NCBI GenBank assembly: GCA_964016985.1
Contig: OZ024823.1
Span: 129,538,112-129,602,111 of the forward strand
Origin: Anodontia alba
Lineage: Eukaryota > Mollusca > Bivalvia > Lucinida > Lucinidae
Direction of reading: 5' to 3'
DNA length: 64,000 nt
Shown here: piece after piece, positions 21,601 to 29,502 of the stretch
Layout: each line of letters starts with the position of its first letter
How positions within the stretch are numbered: the stretch's first letter is position 1
The notes under the pieces: model-generated
Told to the model about the DNA's origin: nothing
Database searches by the model: none
What the model saw: the letters and a program-made list of their open reading frames with translations, nothing else
Position numbers and translations under genes: made by a program

Positions 21601-24600
21601 CTCCCTGAAGGGTTTTGACATTTTATGTGAATTGTCTCCTTAGGATTTAGGAGGCAACTGGCATAAAAAGTCAAGGCCTATTTTCTAGTCCATTATGAAA
21701 GATATCGTCAATTTGTGGTCTGCTGAATTAGCCCATAGATGGGTAAAGGTTAAAAGTTAATTGACAGAAAGGAAAGCTGTGACAAAACTGCTCTAGATGC
21801 TAATATTATTTACCCTACTAAGGTAGACAGCATATTAAAAAAAAATACTTGTCTCATTTATCAAGTTAGACATTATTCATTATACAAAAGTAGACACACA
21901 AGCACAAAAACATAAGCCAGCCACAACAAAAATGAATGCACTGTAGAAATAAACACAAATACACCTTTCATTGCATTACGAAAACACGCCTACTCAAATA
22001 TATAGGAAATTTCTCCTCCAAAAATTTAAAAAATCTAACAAGTACCCGCAATCTATGTTTTGAGCAGAAATAAGAAAAATAACTTGTACCCCTGCAAACC
22101 CCAGTTTTACTATATAAAAGTGGGGTTTAAGGGGGTCAAAATTATATAGGCATGTTTTCGTGATGGAATATTGTTACTGCTTCATCCCTATTTGCATTTA
22201 ATCCAGCTACTATATGTGAACAAAGATTAAACTCTTTGAAATAATCTTACTTGCCAGGTTTCGGAATACACCATCCTGAAGTTCATATCTGACACCCTCT
22301 AGAATCTCTTTGTTCTCTGTCCTGTCACACAGAATAAGATTTAATCTCTGAAAACGAGCAAATAGGTTTAGTTGGTGATTACAAAGTACCTGATAGTATT
22401 TCCTAGCATATTCATGTTCTGATCTGCAGCTCTGAGATAGCCACAATTTAATGGTTTTCTTCCAATCCTAAAATACAACCAGTATAAAGTTTAAATGAAC
22501 ACAACCCATTGTTCTGAGTGCATGCACAACACGAAAACAAGATTATGCTCATGTTTCATAAACGCATTCGTATAATAAGATGCATTTGCAAATTCAGACT
22601 GAAACTATGGTCGCCTGCATATGTCTGCTTCATCAGCAAATATTTCAGTCTCTTTGGTGTTAATCGCTCATCGCATTAGTATTATTATTAATGCCATTAT
22701 TTTGCTAAAATAAATGAAAAACAAAAATCCTTATCACTGCGCCAGGAAAAATATCTATATGACTGGATCAGGATACAGCAAGATGTAAAATGTGATGTGT
22801 GCGAACAATGAATGCCCAGTCAAATTCAGCAAACTTCAAGTACAATCGAACCTCGTTATCTCGAACTCGCTTATTTCGAATTACCGCTTATCTCGAAGTG
22901 AAAATCTGGTCCCTGTTTTAACATGAAACTATGACAACAGGTAACAAAATAATGTGGAAAAGAGGAGAAATTGCTCCTAAGGAAGGAGCAATTTCTACTC
23001 TTTTCTACATGATTTTATATATATTTCTAAGTTCAGGAGTCAAATTACATATTCATTTGTTAAATGTGGTTGTTCAATTTATTGTTTTCCTTACTCTCTC
23101 AACTCTGATGTATCGAAGTACGGATATCTCGAAGTGTTTAAGTGAGTCCCTTGGAATTCGAGATAACGAGAGTCGACTGTACTCTGTATGATGACAGCGA
23201 ATGTCCTGAGCAGTCCCAAGAGATGAATTTCGCACTGTCGCTTTGGCGGTATGCTATTTCTGTGCTCAAATATAAAATCAGTCAAAAATAATAAGTTAGT
23301 TATTTTGTGTAGGTAATTCGTCCAGTTAATAAAAACATTCTTCCTTGAATTCTTCAAGAAAAAGTACGCTGTTTGCACAAAATACCTGCTGTTCAAGAAT
23401 ATCACCATTTGCGAACATGTAGAGTAGGTGATATGCCACTGGAGACGCTGCTTCTGTAACAACCACGTACATACTAATCCACTGGTCCTGTGTAAATGAG
23501 ACGGAATATTTGAGAAAACATAATCTACACTATATAGGGAACATAGGCTAGACCAGTATGTGCAGTCTAGTAAGAACATTCGCTGTTAGGTAAGATTCTT
23601 CAAGCTAACATTTTGTGTGTATGCAAACACCGGAAGCTCTCTCCAGACTGCGCGGATGCACAAAACAGTTTTTCACTCTTCAATATTGTTTTAGACATGC
23701 TTGGTGATTCACACCATCTGATAAGCCAGCGAAAATTGAGATCACTGTCACACGCAGACACAATCGTAATATGACTGGAAGATTGTTGAAAATGATGTTA
23801 AACCACACATCCAGCAAACAAACAACGTGGTTACAACTTCGTTACGTCACTGCAACGTCACAATGTTGCAGCGACCTTGTAACGACGTTGATACGGCGTT
23901 GTGTGTTTGCTGGGCACATTCGTATGCAATGATTGGGGCAATGAGCTGGGTGACCATAGTTTATGCTCTCGCGAGTGGAGCACCGTGGGTGTTACAGATC
24001 ATGCTCTTGACGTTTCTTGAGGTGGGTATAGAAAGAACAGGGTTGAAGCCGTATTTGAACCAAGCGCGCATATGACGTTTATACAAGGCGATGCAACGTC
24101 ATGAGGACCTGTACAATACACGCAGAACCCTTTTTCTTGTCTTCTAAACGTTTACAAATGAGCCGGGGCACAGCATTTCCTACCACTACCAGATTGCATG
24201 TGCGCCCAGTGAAGAATCAGGTCAGCCTTCGCGTCCGCGCAGTCTTCCCAGTAAGCATTCTACATAAATCTATAGCGGACCCTTATCGGCTCGTCAGGGT
24301 AGCTGACGGGCCGATAACGGCCCGCTATAGATTTATGTAGAATGCTAGTTGGGTGATATGCCACTTCACTTAGTCTTCGCTGCCCCGCTTGAAGACGCTT
24401 CGACCGGTTCCTTCTCTAGCCAAAGAGTCCCATCTGAAGACTTTGGGTAGACTTGCAGGGATGCACAGGCTGATCTAAATCTTCAATGGGCTGAAGGAAA
24501 TGCTGTGCCCCGGCTCAAATTATATTGAATACTATATTATATGTCAAAATCTAGAACGTTATCCAGCAGTATTACTTTTCCACGTGTAGATCTACTTTTC

Positions 24601-24694
24601 ATACAAATAATACTAGGAATTTTAGATAATGTTGAGTAGTTTCATTCCTAACGATGGCACTTACCTGCAGTATGTCATATGATTTCGTTTCCTT
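15282..24694 (-). CDS. MDH1B: Divergent malate-dehydrogenase-fold protein, probably MDH1B-like (six exons, 5' end missing)
   Basis: Six minus-strand exons join with matching phases into about 280 codons. The segment MYVVVTEAASPVAYHLLYMF, then NGDILEQQRLNLILCD, ILEGVRYELQDGVFRNLASV and TADLAIILPSPSP tracks the first half of cytosolic malate dehydrogenases: beta-A with its nucleotide loop, the short insert, beta-B ending in Asp, the dimer-interface helix, then beta-D. Human MDH1B, a testis/cilia-associated MDH paralogue, has a similarly altered loop, and the part ending AYQDSIKVV matches it best. The Gly-rich loop of active MDHs is replaced by TEAASP, and the segment after VVRLPKQED no longer looks like the catalytic half. 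I therefore infer loss of ordinary MDH activity. The 5' exons (a thioredoxin-like region in MDH1B) were not found. Family placement is firm for the fold, moderate for MDH1B. Confidence 0.6.
16297..16577. repeat. Hairpin MITE, CATTACGAAAACA family (copy 3, complete)
   Basis: Best full-length member: starts CATCACAAAACATGCC, then the AAACCCCACTTTTATATAGT hairpin, then the GGTACTTGTTAGAACCGC hairpin, and ends GGCGTGTTTTCATAATG. Confidence 0.75.
16730..17075. repeat. Hairpin MITE interrupted by a second hairpin MITE (16788-17022)
   Basis: The outer element's left arm (CTCCACAAAATATGTTGTAG to TAGAAGCA) ends at about 16785 and its right arm (GAGGCACTTCTAATGAATAC to TTCATGAAGGAG) resumes at about 17025. 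Between them lies a CATTACGAAAACA-family copy ending GTTTTCGTGATG. Confidence 0.7.
17337..17896. repeat. TA-flanked MITE with about 45-bp terminal inverted repeats (copy 2)
   Basis: Starts TACTGTCCTTTCGACATCTC and ends GATGTCGAAAGCACAGTA. The interior matches copy 1 at 1313-1807 throughout, with about 60 bp extra. Confidence 0.75.
18205..18912. repeat. Intronic palindromic DNA and poly(A) run
   Basis: Contains an inverted pair CCGTGGTCATTTCATATGAA / TTCATATGAATTGACCACG (18487-18560), a 23-bp A run at about 18778-18801, and a hairpin with AGATAGAAAAATCTATCTAT and GTCTGGCATCA / TGATGCCAGAC. No exon seen. Confidence 0.5.
19163..19252 (-). CDS. MDH1B: MDH1B-like exon, helix before beta-E
   Basis: Minus strand: acceptor TTTTTCTACAG, 30 codons, donor GTATGG; both edges phase 0. 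It encodes DSIFIQARGPLSKAIAIGKH then IKQAYQDSIK. A conserved helix then strand order places it before the VV that begins the next exon. Confidence 0.65.
19586..19919. mobile_element. pogo/Tigger-like MITE (copy 1)
   Basis: TA-flanked. Ends CAGTTGACTCTCGTTATCTC and GAGATAACGAGAGTTGACTG are inverses; internal hairpin GAAAAGAGGAGAAATTGCTC. It lies between two exons of the minus-strand gene. Confidence 0.8.
20476..20676. repeat. piggyBac-type MITE, TTAA family 1 (copy 5)
   Basis: TTAA at both ends (20476-20479, 20673-20676) and TCTTGTCCTGCTGAATAAAT. One arm of the central palindrome has lost about 20 bp. Confidence 0.75.
21011..21189 (-). CDS. MDH1B: MDH1B-like exon, beta-D region
   Basis: Minus strand: acceptor ATGATTTCAG, two bases completing AGT, 59 codons ending SFRRK, donor GTAAGT. 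It encodes VKISCNFCEEFSTADLAIIL and PSPSPDHHGYSKVEV. The ADLAIIL strand followed by a Pro/Ser loop sits where active enzymes have a Gly/Arg mobile loop. Confidence 0.65.
21974..22165. repeat. Hairpin MITE, CATTACGAAAACA family (copy 4, deleted)
   Basis: Ends CATTACGAAAACACGCC and GCATGTTTTCGTGATG. One of the two internal hairpins is reduced to a single arm. Confidence 0.7.
22251..22347 (-). CDS. MDH1B: MDH1B-like exon, beta-B and interface helix
   Basis: Minus strand: acceptor CTCGTTTTCAG, 32 codons plus one base, donor GTAAGA. It encodes RLNLILCDRTENKEILEGVR and YELQDGVFRNLA. The open frame extends 5' of the acceptor to 22446, but the MDH-like join is from the previous exon directly to RLNLILCD. 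Confidence 0.65.
22843..23179. mobile_element. pogo/Tigger-like MITE (copy 2)
   Basis: TA at 22841-22842 and 23180-23181. Left CAATCGAACCTCGTTATCTC, right GAGATAACGAGAGTCGACTG, internal hairpin AATTGCTCCTAAGGAAGGAG. Confidence 0.8.
23386..23487 (-). CDS. MDH1B: MDH1B-like exon with altered nucleotide-binding loop
   Basis: Minus strand: acceptor TTTACACAG, 34 codons, donor GTATTT. It encodes DQWISMYVVVTEAASPVAYH and then MFANGDILEQQ. The beta-strand, loop and helix pattern and the following G-D-I insert fit MDH; the usual glycines of the loop are absent. Confidence 0.65.
23810..23914. repeat. CCCAGCAAAC-family hairpin MITE (copy 1)
   Basis: Ends CCAGCAAACAAACAACGT and GTTGTGTGTTTGCTGGG. The interior is built of short AACGTCGTTAC-like direct and inverted motifs. 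Confidence 0.7.
24161..24518. repeat. GAGCCGGGGCACAGC-ended element with a palindrome inserted in it
   Basis: Ends GAGCCGGGGCACAGCATTTC and GAAATGCTGTGCCCCGGCTC are perfect inverses; AAAT flanks each side. A 107-bp palindrome (24247-24353) interrupts it. Relatives lie at 33713-33915, 55908-56142 and 56570-56795. Confidence 0.75.
24247..24353. repeat. Palindromic MITE, TATAGCGGGCC family (copy 1)
   Basis: Starts CCCAGTAAGCATTCTACATA and ends with the inverse TATGTAGAATGCTAGTTGGG. The arms run almost to the centre (CGTCAGGGTAGCTGACGGG). Other copies at 38989-39095 and 55796-55904. Confidence 0.8.
24665..24694 (-). CDS. MDH1B: MDH1B-like 30-nt micro-exon
   Basis: Minus strand: acceptor GATTTCTAG, ten codons KETKSYDILQ, donor GTAAGT. 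Both edges are phase 0 and the join gives ILQ-DQWISMYVVV. An alternative acceptor nine bases upstream would include an in-frame TAG, so the shorter exon is chosen. Confidence 0.5.
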
Positions 24695-24838
24695 CTAGAA
24701 ATCCTGTCAATTTAAAAATGAATAAATTGTCATTGTGAACTCTGAACTACCCGTACAGTATGGAACGCCAGATTGACAATAAGTGTTAAACAACGACCAC
24801 AGATAATAAGGCAAACAATATATACTATCCCAGCAAAC

Positions 24839-25017
24839 ACACAACGTCGTCTAACGACGTTGTTACAATAAATATACGTCTTAACGTACGTGGCCGCAAC
24901 ATCCAAACGACGTTGTGTGGACGTTGTGGGTTTACTGGGATCCTCTTAGGTATAATGATAAGTACCCAGCAAACACACAACGTCGTAACAACGTCGTTAC
25001 AACGTCGCTGCAACGGT
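24839..25017. repeat. CCCAGCAAAC-family MITE plus an adjoining half copy
   Basis: Complete copy 24839-24940 (CCCAGCAAACACACAACGTC to GGGTTTACTGGGA), then a half copy from 24964 beginning CCCAGCAAACACACAACGTC and ending without a right end. Confidence 0.65.
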
Positions 25018-25510
25018 GCGGGGAGGGGGGGGGGTTAACTTCCTTTATATGGCATAGTACGGATGTGCGTGCCGAATAGCCCCCTTTTTCAGCGCTGCCA
25101 GGTATATGATTGGCCCCCTTTTTTCGACAAAAAGTATATAACTGACCCAATGTTTCTTGAATGGTATATGAAAGGCCCCACTTTTTCTGACATCCCGGTA
25201 TATGCACATATTTTTCACTCAGAGATTTTTGAGGCTGCTTGTTCTCTTGGTATTCAATGAATTGACTGCATTATTTGTCTAACCACCAGCAAAAAATGGG
25301 TACAAAAAATCAACGAGCAGTTTATAAATGGGTGATCTAGTATATGAATGGGTCTGTTTTTTCAAAGGCCAGGTATATGATTGGGGTAGGTTTCGAAATA
25401 CTGGCTCGCACACCCGTACCAAAACCAAAATTACCCCGAAGTTACCCTTCCCCCTCCCCTCTGCCCCGCCCTCCCCCCTCCCCCCCCCCCCCCCTCCCAC
25501 GAGCACCGAG
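25018..25510. repeat. GGTATATGATTGG repeats with G/C homopolymer runs
   Basis: Runs of G at about 25021-25034 and C at about 25480-25494 bracket several imperfect units containing CCAGGTATATGATTGG. The long open frames here, rich in Pro or Gly, come from the homopolymers. Confidence 0.55.
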
Positions 25511-25984
25511 GCTGGCGCCAGCTGGGATAAACTCAGTGGACCAAGAGGATAAGAAAATATAAACTATACTAAAGTGACACGACACTAACTCTAAACACCA
25601 GCTGTAGTGAAGATAGAATTGGTAAAAGGAATGACCCTTGCGAGCAATGAAAACACACAAAAAGATTCAATTAGCTGAAGTACTAAAGTTTTCTGGGCAG
25701 ACTAGATACTTAGACAGCCTCTTTTGCTACCTACCCGTATACTACTATTCCTAAATTATGCTTTACAGTGTATTTGCACTCAGTTCAAAGTTAGTTTGCG
25801 ATAGGCACATATGATGACAGATAGGACATAATCTACCATGTTGTCCTCTTTACTGACACCTAAACCTTTCACCCCTTATTTGCTAAAATAGACTCTTCCA
25901 CCTTTAAGTTTGGACAGGCACATTGTTGCGAACAGGGGTATCAGTCAAAAATCAAAAACTGAATTGCAGAATAGATTCCGATGA

Positions 25985-26075
25985 GACGGTTACTTGCAAA
26001 CAGTGTAGATCCAGATGAGACGGTTACTATGAGCCGACTCGTCTGGATCTACACTGTTTGCAAAAGGTACCTGTT
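25985..26075. repeat. Palindromic core, GAGACGGTTACT version
   Basis: CAAACAGTGTAGATCCAGAT and its inverse flank GAGACGGTTACTATGAGCCG. It is preceded by ACTCTTCCACCTTTAAGTTT, an end motif that recurs near 36230 and 52430. Confidence 0.6.
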
Positions 26076-26093
26076 TTGGTCAGCAGGAATGAA

Positions 26094-26388
26094 AGACGAA
26101 AACAAGCATATTCAAATATACTGATAATTTTACCACCAAAAAAAATGAAAATTTTCAGATAAAAATTCTGATATTTTTCATATTTCTGATCAAAACATAG
26201 ATTGTGGGTACTTGTTAGAACTGCCTCGGCGAGGCGGTTCTAACGAGTACCCACAAGCTATTTTTTTTTAGCAGAAATAAGAAAAATAATGTATACCCCT
26301 GTAAACCCCGGTTTTACAATATAAAAGTAGGGTTTAAGTGGGGTGTGTGTGGGGTGGGGAGGGGGGGCGGGGGTCAACATTTCGTGAT
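26094..26388. repeat. Hairpin MITE, CATTACGAAAACA family (copy 5)
   Basis: AAGACGAAAACAAGC left, perfect GGTACTTGTTAGAACTGCCT hairpin, TGTAAACCCCGGTTTTACAA, right ATTTCGTGATGG. A G-rich run of about 40 bp has expanded near the right end. Confidence 0.7.
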
Positions 26389-26707
26389 GGAATGCAGGCG
26401 TATTGATTCAATTTTTGCAGACACAAGGATTTAAGAAAGTAGAGCTATCAATACCACGTAAAGAACATGGTGCGCTGAAATAGAGTTAAGTCGGCTTTAT
26501 TTTGATAAGAAATTATACTGAATAATGACTTGATAAGGGTTTACACAACATAGAAAGCTAAAGATTATCTTTGTGTGTTGGTGCATATTGGGTGTATTAT
26601 TAATTATCTTGTTAATAAACAGATTATCTATGACAGATGACTAAACGAGTATAATAATCAGGTAAATTACCTTTTTTTCTGTTTGTCAAAATGGTCCGTA
26701 GCTTAGC

Positions 26708-26889
26708 ACGATATACCCTGTCTTTGAAAACAGTGTAGATCAGATCAGTTGGTCTCACTGATCTTGATCTGCACTGTTTGTTATGAAGTATGTGAATTTG
26801 TATGAAAAATTTTGTATGAAAGTACTTTGATTGGCTGATAATTAGAAGTGGGCAGGGCATCTTGATTTATTCAACATGACAAGGGTTAA
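26708..26889. repeat. piggyBac-type MITE, TTAA family 1 (copy 6)
   Basis: Right end ATTCAACATGACAAGGGTTAA intact; left end starts within ATATACCCTG. Palindromic core at about 26731-26780. Confidence 0.65.
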
Positions 26890-26971
26890 ATATAGGCAGA
26901 AGACGTTACAAACTGACCGGTCGCTGTGACCTCCAGATTATAATATTTTATGTATATATGTACAGTGTAGT

Positions 26972-27180
26972 TTGTGTTGTTTGTGTTGAGGTTTTACGGC
27001 CCAGTCAACCCAATGGGGTCATGTCGAGCGCGGCCAGTTTACCTAACCACACGTTTACTGGGCAGGCTTAGTCCTCTAAGCGGCTAACCAGTATTGTACA
27101 CATTTTTTTGCTAGAAACTGACAACTGCCCTCCTGGTCTCCAGTAGGACGGCGCATCCAACTGAGCCACCGAGCCCGGCG
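26972..27180 (-). mobile_element. tRNA-derived SINE, minus orientation (copy 2)
   Basis: Minus strand: A-box GGTGGCTCAGTTGGATGCGC, then CCTACTGGAGACCAGGAGG and the body GTCAGTTTCTAGCAAAAAAA ... CCGCTTAGAGGACTAAGCCT. The B-box segment present in copy 1 is deleted here. Confidence 0.7.
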
Positions 27181-27247
27181 TGTAAACTGGTATGACTTAT
27201 AAAGGTGAGTGAATAGTATCATACCTCTACGTATTCTTACGAATATT

Positions 27248-27364
27248 CCCATTGGGCATAAGACGTTTATACAATGTCGCATTAACGTTGATGCAATTTA
27301 ACATCGATCATGACGTTGCATCGACGTTAATATGACGTTGTTTAAACGGCATGTGCCCGCTGGG
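27248..27364. repeat. CCCAGCAAAC-family hairpin MITE (diverged)
   Basis: CCCATTGGGCATAAGACGTT and the inverse-like TTTAAACGGCATGTGCCCGC. The interior is rich in AACGTTGATGC. A half copy starts at 27450. Confidence 0.6.
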
Positions 27365-28202
27365 TTTAATTTAAAGGACAAAGCGACAGCTCAGTTGGGT
27401 CGGGCTAACGAAATGGGTGTTTTGTGGCATATTTGTCCGTACGTGTATGTGCCCAGCAAACACACAATGTTGCAACAACGTCGTTACAACGTCGCTGAAA
27501 CATCATGAAAACACAACACTCAATTGGGCAGATTTATTCCGTCTAAGAGAGTGTCTTATTATTCTTTTGTTTCGTACACTTTAATACGCTTCAATTAACG
27601 CAATCGCTGATACTGTGCCTTCGCACCGATGGACGGACACAGGGCGTCTTCACTGATGCTAAAAGCCCATCAAGGAGTTTTGACTATTGCGTGAGAATGA
27701 ATTCGAGGCGTACCGTATTCACCTTAAGTAATTGGGCAGACATACCTGAGCATCAGTGTAGACCCAGATCAGTCGCTGCAGAATGCGGCGTGTGATTTGG
27801 TTTACACTGTTTGAGACTTATCCAGCAATTTTTAAACACAAGAAATGGACTTTTAGAACCAATATGGTAAGAAGTACAGGTGTCCGAACTCTTAGGATAT
27901 AACGGTATGTGGGCAGTGCCACTTATTTTTAATGCTGAGTGGTACCCCCTTGCATATAGTCTGTCTCCAGACTCTATCCTTTCTAACATTTTCCCTTTTC
28001 TTTTCAAAGGTATACAATCTATTACAGCTTATAATGATTTGATAAGTTATGTCCTTTAGTGGAAAAGATAGTAGTAAAACAGTGACATGGGACTAAAGAG
28101 ACAAATACAGCTACAGGAAGTGATAAAGAATGGCAAAAAATGCAGAAACGACTGGAGCCAGTCTACCCATGCATACTTTGTTCCAACATTTGAATGTGAG
28201 CT

Positions 28203-28386
28203 GTTAACGCTCAGCACTCTTGCTAACACTTTCAGCAGACAACATATTGAAATATTTTTCTTATTTTTCAAAGAAAACAGGTTTTGACATTTCATGCAAA
28301 TTGATCTCCAATGTTTCTGGAAAAGTTAAGCAAAATATCATGAATTTATCGTCTGCTGAATTAGCCCAGAGAGTGGAAAAGGTTAA
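28203..28386. repeat. MITE, CTTTTCAGCAGAC family (copy 1)
   Basis: CTAACACTTTCAGCAGACAA, TCATGCAAATTGATCTCCAA and TCGTCTGCTGAATTAGCCCA match elements at 52191-52368 and 61127-61342, which are better preserved. Confidence 0.6.
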
Positions 28387-28432
28387 ATTACCATGCTTCA
28401 TTATATTAACATTCAGGGGTATGTAAAATGTA

Positions 28433-28646
28433 TACCGTATTTACCCTAAGTATTGGAACACCTTTCCTTACCATATTTGTCGTAATATTTGAAAAAAGTA
28501 CTACCTGTTGATGTGTCTAAAATAGTGCTGGATGAGTGGCAAACAGTGTACACCCTGATCAGACGCCGCGTTCTGCGGCGTCTGAATTGGGTCTACTCTG
28601 TTTGCTCAGGTCGGCGTCTGTCCCAATAGTTAGAGTTATTACGATA
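28433..28646. repeat. TACCGTATTTACCC-family MITE
   Basis: Starts TACCGTATTTACCCTAAGTA; palindromic core with a GACGCCGCGTTCTGCGGCGTC loop arm at about 28539-28601; right end AATAGTTAGAGTTATTACGA (degraded). Confidence 0.65.
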
Positions 28647-29273
28647 CTCCTTAACTGTAGCTCTGGATACGCTCTTTTTCTTGAACCCAAAAATACTTAA
28701 GTTTTTCTTATTTCTCCACGAAAACATGTTGTAAATGCTCGCCAGAAAGGCGTCACAGAGGGTCTATTCAAAAAGGAAAGAGAAGAGGCTTTGTACGCAG
28801 GAACGTAAACAGGAAGTCACAAAAGTTAATTCCCTTGTAAAAAATGGCAGACAATCTAACAGATGTAGACCTGTCTAGTCCCCTTAAATTCAGAAGATTC
28901 CTATAATTACATATAAATGCAGTGACAGATCCAGGATAATTTCTGAGGGGGTTCAATTTGATCAAATTACTGTACTTTCTTTACGCTTCTGACAGACAGG
29001 CCTGAGCAAATAGTATAGTTCCAGATCAGATCTGCACTGTTTGCCACTCACCCGGCAATTTTACACCCATTCACAGGTAGTAAAATGGATTTGTTGAAGA
29101 GACTTATAATGTAAAGAGTAAGGGGTGTGAATATTTTGGGGAAATACGGTATTCCAAATTTATTCAAAATTTCCCATGAAAATGAAATGAGTCAAAGGGG
29201 GCCGACGTAAACCCGCGAACACCCCCTGAATCCGCCCCTGAAATGTAAATGTTTCTGCAGGTGATACAGGAAC

Positions 29274-29502
29274 ATGGCAGACCTGACCAACAACGTGATT
29301 CTAGACGTCGGTGGGACGGAACTACTTGTTGATGAAGTCATCCGTATCCGCATTCTGGGACTGGTCCCTGATTCTCAAGTAACAATACATACGACGCTGA
29401 AAGAGAGGGGTCGTTTCTATGGCTCATCAGGATGCTTTAATGTAGACGGCAATGGAATTGTTGACGTAAGCCAGCAACCGTCCATACACGGCACTTACAC
29501 AG
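29274..29502 (+). CDS. ACOT/BAAT exon 1 (coding start)
   Basis: Acceptor ends at 29260; ATG at 29274; 76 codons plus one base; donor GTATAT at 29503. It encodes MADLTNNVILDVGGTELLVD and, at the end, QQPSIHGTYTG. Its last 45 or so bases are strikingly similar to the minisatellite unit that fills the following intron. Confidence 0.85.

Noticed and set aside
22348..22468. Possible extra coding exon DWKKTIKLWLSQSCRSEHEY with good splice edges, or 5' extension of the RLNLILCD exon
   Set aside because: The MDH-like alignment runs directly from DILEQQ to RLNLILCD, and the intervening intron would be only 42 bp. It may be an alternative exon, but I cannot support it.
25279..25660. Gly-rich and Pro-rich open frames
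   Set aside because: They come from G/C homopolymer runs and repeat sequence.
26421..26483. Plus-strand frame TQGFKKVELSIPRKEHGALK after an acceptor-like TTTTTGCAG
   Set aside because: Only 20 codons, no partner exon, no family recognised.
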